A DNA stretch of 64,000 nucleotides from Mixia osmundae IAM 14324 (lineage: Eukaryota > Basidiomycota > Mixiomycetes > Mixiales > Mixiaceae): assembly GCF_000708205.1 (NCBI RefSeq), contig NW_014575558.1, positions 847,146 to 911,145 on the forward strand. Reading direction: 5' to 3'. The translations under genes and the position numbers were made by a program. The notes under the pieces are model-generated. The model was given only the letters and a program-made list of their open reading frames with translations. It was not told the DNA's origin and searched no databases. Each line of letters opens with the position of its first letter. Positions within the stretch are counted from its first letter, which is position 1. Positions 59,763 to 64,000 of the stretch are shown one piece after another.

Positions 59763-61267
59763 TTAGCACAAGAGTGCCATGATGCCGATCAGGCCTGTCG
59801 CTACAGTGGCAGTGATCAGGAGAGGCGAGACGCCGGCTTTAGCGGCCGCGCCAGTGGTCGATGTCGATCCGGTACCGCTGCTGCCGGTGTTTGAGCTCGA
59901 TGAGCTCGACGTGCCCATCGTTGCCGTGGCGGTGGCCTGAGCAGAGCTAGCAGAGGATCGCGTGGCCGCGACGGATGAGGCGCTAGCGGCGCTTGCAGCG
60001 CTGGCGGACGAGGCAGACGCAGCACTGGCGCTGCTGGAGGATGCTGCGGCCGACGCGGCAGCCGTGAAGATGAGTGAGCTCGTGAGCGTCTGACAATTCG
60101 ACGACGACGGCAGGACGGGCGTGAACGGGATCGTGCTGATAGCTCCGAGCGATTCGGCTGGCTGAGTGTAAGTCATCGTTTGTCCGTCAGATACGTAGAC
60201 GCCCGGTGGAAGTTGGTTGTCGGACTCGCAGGCTGCGCGTCCGCGTCAGCTAATGTCGCCAATGGAGAGAAGGATAGAGAGAACATAGGAACTCATTCTG
60301 AGGATACTGTGCGATGCAGTTATACGCTGCGCCGATGCGGTCGTAGATGTGATTGCAGAGCGAGGCGTCGTTGCTTGAGGCCGGGTTGCATGCTGTCGAG
60401 TTTTTCAAGTTAGCCCGGATACCCAACAGATTCGATTTGACACGCCTTTGAAACAGAAGCTGCCCAAACGAACGCGCGTTAGCGCAATACAGATGCAAGG
60501 GAGTGAACGAGCCTATTTGACCCCACGAAATTGTGGTACTCGATGACCTGTATGAAGGCATTGTTGTTGCTGGTGTTGCTAAAAGCTTGTGAAAAGACGA
60601 GGCCACCAAGGGGATTGCCACGTTGGTCGGCCCCATGTGGGTCGAGCTCGCCACCGGTGTCGTTCGCTGCCATATCGATGAGTGTCTGATCGAACGTGCC
60701 AGTGATCTGAATGTAGTCTGGTGCCGTGAGGAACTGGATGCCTTTGATGGCACCATCTGGAATGATGCGCGTGCCGCGGCCAGGTTTGGTGCACCATGCG
60801 ACCATCTCGCCCTCGTCGTCTGCGACCAGCGAATTAGGCGTTGGCGGTCCCCACTGCCACACACGTATCAGCACGGGATCTGGTAAAGGCGACAGGACTG
60901 ACCAGACAGAAATCATCGACGGAAGTCATGAAAGCAGTTTGGCACATCGAGCTGGGGCCTTCTGTCGTCGAATTGCAGAGATTGTAGCCGGTTTGGATGC
61001 CTCTGGGACCGTCGGAGACGTCGACCATGTAGGGCACACCTCCGGGATAGGTGAAACGCTCTGCGACAAGTCTCAATGATATAATATAGACACGCCCGAA
61101 GGAGACGTACTATCGGTGAGGATGGTACCAGAGGCAGCTTCTGCGGAAGCGGATGAAGAGAGTTGAGCTGAATTGAGTGAGCTAGATTGAGCGTGAGCGT
61201 GATGCGATGTGGCGAGTACGAGCAAGGCTGTGGTGGCGCTGGCCATGATGGAACGTTGACCGGTCAT
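59763..61267 (-). CDS. Macrophage-activating-glycoprotein-like GPI-anchored protein
   Basis: Six exons (61111-61267, 60903-61060, 60522-60853, 60446-60459, 60285-60392, 59763-60232), 412 residues. It has a signal peptide, then a Cys-rich domain shared by basidiomycete MAG-like proteins: RFTYPGGVPY, SVDDFCLWGPP, VAWCTKPGRGTR, ELDPHGAD, GNPLGGLVFS, FCFKACNP, HIYDRIGAAYNC and ESDNQLPPGVY. A Ser/Ala-rich stalk of about 90 residues ends in a hydrophobic C-terminus (LLITATVATGLIGIMALLC) that fits GPI attachment. Exon 4 is only 14 nt, and the intron after it appears to start with GC (GCGTGT). Function in the family is not established. Confidence 0.85.
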
Positions 61268-61311
61268 AGTGATTGTGGGTGCTCTATAGGAGATGCGTGG
61301 CCCTGATCAGA

Positions 61312-61727
61312 CTAGGATGAGCTCCTTTGTCGACCGGCGAGCAGTGTTGACTGACAATGAAATCTGCCCAACGCCAAGATCGACTAAGCCTGGCAGTCTC
61401 TGCAAAATGCCGAGAGAACTCACACGAAGTAGGATGACAGTCAGATGTGACTGCAGGTCGACCAGTCGCAGATCAGACGGGTTGAAAAGCCAGTTGAGCG
61501 AGCGATCCACTTGCCTGTCGAGGCACGTCAATCGAATCAGCTTGGCAGCACGAGGCTAGCGTCGCGCTTGGATCGATGTACCTTGTGGTGTAGCTGATGC
61601 TGTCTACACTCTCCTGCACACTAACTCCAGTCTGTTGATGGTCGGACGATGCGCAGTCGACAAGATTCTGCTGGGCGGTACTCCTCGCGATTTGCACGCG
61701 CGCGACTTTTCGACTATTTTTGGGCAT
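61312..61727 (-). CDS. Small hypothetical protein (candidate gene)
   Basis: Exons 61582-61727, 61424-61514 and 61312-61383 join in frame to a 102-residue basic protein (MPKNSRKVARVQIARSTAQQ..., then VDRSLNWLFNPSDLRLVDLQ). Intron 1 has a GTACAT donor and a CGACAG acceptor with a TTGAC branch; intron 2 is 40 nt with GTGAGT. The helical middle looks protein-like, but no family is recognised and the last exon is doubtful. Confidence 0.35.
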
Positions 61728-62413
61728 TCCGGAGACGGGGCGGAGATCGTGCATACACTGCCTCTTCCTCGAACGACAAGCTAGCCCGGTCTGTTCTACT
61801 GCTTTGATACCGTCGCGTCAGCCGCATCGTCTCCATCGGCATATGTGTCAGAAGTATATGTCAGGCGTTGCGCTTGCTTGGTCCCTTCCGACATAGTAGC
61901 TGGCAGGAGCGCTGCTCGTAAAGTTCTACATCAGATGTGGGCTCTCCGGCGGGCGGCTCCTGCGTCGTTGACGACACTCGCTGTGGCTCGGCACCGCCAG
62001 CAAGTCGCGTCCTGAGTTGTGCAACAGGGATCAAAACATGTACAATGCAAATGACTCAAGCCGTACCGGAACTACAAATTCGCGGTTCAGTGTCAGCAGA
62101 TTGGTCCTGCCAATCGTTCTACATCGGGCCTTTGTCCATTCTGGCTTAGCCTCATCCTAAAGAGGGCACAACCTTCAGCAAGTATTCTCACATGCACTAT
62201 GCACAATGTCTTTTGTGTCAGTCGTTATCAACATATACTGCCGCCTGACGCTCGCGTCTTCTACATTCTGCAAGCGAACAGATCGTGCGACACATTCACT
62301 CGATGTGGCTAAACGCCCATTTGACGGTTCTCCACACCACAGAGCAGCGCGACAGCAGAATGCTGACTTTAGAGACACCGTATCACGACAATGACGCGGT
62401 ACATAGGTACAGG
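61728..62413. other. Spacer without supported gene
   Basis: About 690 bases. ORFs on either strand are short, lack splice-linked continuations and match nothing I know. Probably the promoter of the candidate gene at 61727 and the 3' region of the Cys-rich gene. Confidence 0.35.
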
Positions 62414-62806
62414 CTAATCATACCGGCATTTCTCATTCTCCCGTCTGCTAGCGTTTGAAACGTTGCAGCTTGCCATGCGACCCTGCAAAGGCAGTACCTC
62501 ACACGTTCCCGTGTATTGCGGCTCGTCGAAAAAGTCTTTGCAAGTCTTGCCGTCAAAGCGAGGCACGATTTTGTCCGGTTCAGAGCCACAAGCGACGCCG
62601 ACCGCCAGACTTTCGCGCTCGAATTTGCCTATTCGTGCATCGTCAGGATTGCATCGCTTTCACAGGCTTTGCGAACCTGAAAGTGGCAGTACGATTCCTG
62701 TGAATGCAAGTTGTGCCGTGCAACAAGCGCTCACAATGGGTGCGGCTATGCAAGAAGAGATCAGCTCCGTCGAATCTGTCTCTCGTGGATATACCGTAGC
62801 CGCTCA
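62414..62806 (-). CDS. Cys-rich small protein, copy 1 (5' end unresolved)
   Basis: Last exon 62414-62628 (215 nt) and preceding exon ending at 62677, intron 48 nt. The frame is open back to about 62806, but no convincing start or signal peptide was found. Visible protein: ACCTAQLAFTG, then GVACGSEPD, FDGKTCKDFFDEPQY, GTCE, ASCNVSNASRRENEKCRYD and stop. It carries seven Cys shared with copy 2. Synonymous third-base differences between the copies confirm the frame (for example CTT GCA TTC versus CTT GCC TTC). Likely a secreted disulfide-bonded protein; function unknown. The first exon may lie in 62807-63600. Confidence 0.6.
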
Positions 62807-63675
62807 TGATGGTCGGGTGCTCTTCATAACTTCCGCCAGTCAGCTTTCGGACGCCAGTGATACCTATCTCAAGTTTGGTCGGATCGAGCGAAAGCAGATG
62901 GAACGTGCAACCGATCGGTTCAGAATCCCTCGTTCCAGGCTGTTGTACACACGAGATGAGCTAAATCACACCAAGCTTGGCGAAAACATTTACTGTACAC
63001 TCTGCGCCCAGTAGATCCCTTCCGACGACTACTTTGACCAGAGTGCGTTTGTGCAGCAATTGGAGGTCGTAGCTCAGCACGCCCACTCTGCCAGAGCATC
63101 GGAGCCAGCAATCTGACATCTTGATGCACGTGTACCGAAAGCCATCGGGCAATGCAGCCACAGATGACAAGACGCTCGTGATCAGTACGAAGGGCCAGCG
63201 CATGCCTTGATCGTCCACGTTCCAAGGCTACCATAACAGTCCAACCTAGGGACAGAACAGTCCAACCTAGGGACAGAATGCAACTCGTCGCTCTGTGATG
63301 CTTCATGAGACATGTTGGTCTCGCGCATCTGTCGTCTTGGCGGCGCTCACTTTTCTACCCGCAACAATCTGCTGTCAAAGCTTTTCTTCAAGCTCCAGGC
63401 TCCTGACATGCTGGTCGAGTTGCGCCAAGCTGCTTGGTCTCGCACAAGCGCCAGACCTGCGGCTCGCTTTTGATCGGTTTCTTGCGCTAGGCTGTGTCTC
63501 TATTTGTCGTGTCCGGCGTCGAATGGAAACCGGGGCCCATCCGCACTGGCCTAGTGGTCCCTCGATTGCAGAGCATAATCGAATGGGAGGTCACGATCGC
63601 CAAAAGAGTCCATCCAGAGTTTGATGCGCCGGAAGATGGAATTACGATCAAAACAGCGCGGTACATAGGCACAGA
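62807..63675. other. Region upstream of Cys-rich copy 1
   Basis: About 870 bases. It should hold the first exon and promoter of copy 1 and the 3' region of copy 2. Similarity between the copies extends into the 3' flank (GCGGTACATAGG at 62396 and 63657). No other gene recognised. Confidence 0.35.
63236..63277. repeat. 21-bp perfect tandem repeat, two copies
   Basis: The unit ACAGTCCAACCTAGGGACAGA occurs twice back to back, upstream of Cys-rich copy 1. Confidence 0.9.
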
Positions 63676-64000
63676 CTAATCGTATCGACATCTTTCGTTC
63701 TCCCGTTTGCTCGCGTTCAACACGTTGCAGCTGCCCATTCGACCCGGCACGAGCTGTATTTCGCAAGTACCTACGTACTGCGGCTCGTCGAAAAAGTCCT
63801 TGCAAGTCTTTCCATCGAAATACGGCACGACTTCGTCTGCTTTGGAGCCACAAGCGACACCGACTGCTGTCGCTTCACGCTGGAAGATGCCTTATCTATG
63901 CGTCAGCCTATCTTCGCCCGCTCTGATCACACGGACCCGAAAGTGGCAATACGACTCCTGTGAAGGCAAGCTGTGCCTTGCAGCAAGTGCTGACGATAGG
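63676..64000 (-). CDS. Cys-rich small protein, copy 2 (runs off window)
   Basis: Last exon 63676-63890, intron 63891-63936 (donor GTCCGT), previous exon 63937 to beyond 64000. The last exon is 215 nt, exactly as in copy 1, and the splice phase is the same. Sequence: TCCKAQLAFTG, GVACGSKAD, FDGKTCKDFFDEPQY, GTCE, GSCNVLNASKRENERCRYD and stop. The N-terminus lies outside. The acceptor is AAG here and TAG in copy 1. Tandem duplication with a 1262-bp period; function unknown. Confidence 0.65.

Noticed and set aside
61473-61754. Longer minus-strand ORF as a mitochondrial assembly factor (NDUFAF8-like)
   Set aside because: The twin CX9C pattern is absent, so only a low-confidence hypothetical gene was kept.

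Overview
The window is nuclear DNA of an intron-rich basidiomycete fungus. The evidence is about one gene per 1.7 kb on both strands, many 33-62 nt introns with CTGAC/CTAAC branch points, a myosin-motor chitin synthase, a GT69 CMT1/CAP59-type mannosyltransferase, a MAG-type GPI protein and GDP-mannose 4,6-dehydratase. Pucciniomycotina (Mixia-like or a Microbotryomycete) is my best guess; nothing in the sequence proves it. I see no transposon, virus-like element, tRNA, rRNA or CRISPR array. All exon joins were read by hand from frame, splice sites and family motifs. For every multi-exon model taken as complete, the exon lengths sum to a multiple of three. The first gene, the two right-end Cys-rich genes and a few ends remain open or uncertain.

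Layout. 0-10 kb: LIM protein (5' cut by the window edge), UDP-glucose 4-epimerase with extraordinary micro-exons, class V chitin synthase, and a small AN1 zinc-finger gene. 10-13 kb: tandem trio of small secreted proteins. 13-24 kb: YML020w-like hydrolase-fold protein, CMT1-like mannosyltransferase, SUR7/PalI protein, beta-carbonic anhydrase, a decayed copy of part of the YML020w-like gene, and a secreted GH5 mannanase. 24-35 kb: plasma-membrane syntaxin, mitochondrial malic enzyme, mitochondrial uS17 head-to-head with valyl-tRNA synthetase, and aspartate aminotransferase. 35-47 kb: SKT5-type chitin synthase activator, URI1-like protein, coiled-coil protein, C2H2 protein and an importin-13-like karyopherin. 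47-60 kb: PRP38, a small unknown gene, GMD, PRP28, phosphatidylserine synthase, TXNL1-type thioredoxin, GT31 glycosyltransferase and NAF1. 60-64 kb: MAG-like GPI protein, a small unknown gene, and two tandem Cys-rich small protein genes, the last running off the window.

Most genes are unlinked housekeeping functions. Functional themes are the cell surface (chitin synthase and its activator, mannosyl/galactosyl/fucosyl sugar metabolism, syntaxin, GPI and secreted proteins), mitochondrial translation, and spliceosome activation (PRP38, PRP28). The most unusual signals concern splicing: exons of 2, 9, 10, 13 and 14 nt, an apparently high share of GC-AG introns, and a large class of GTNCGN donor sites.
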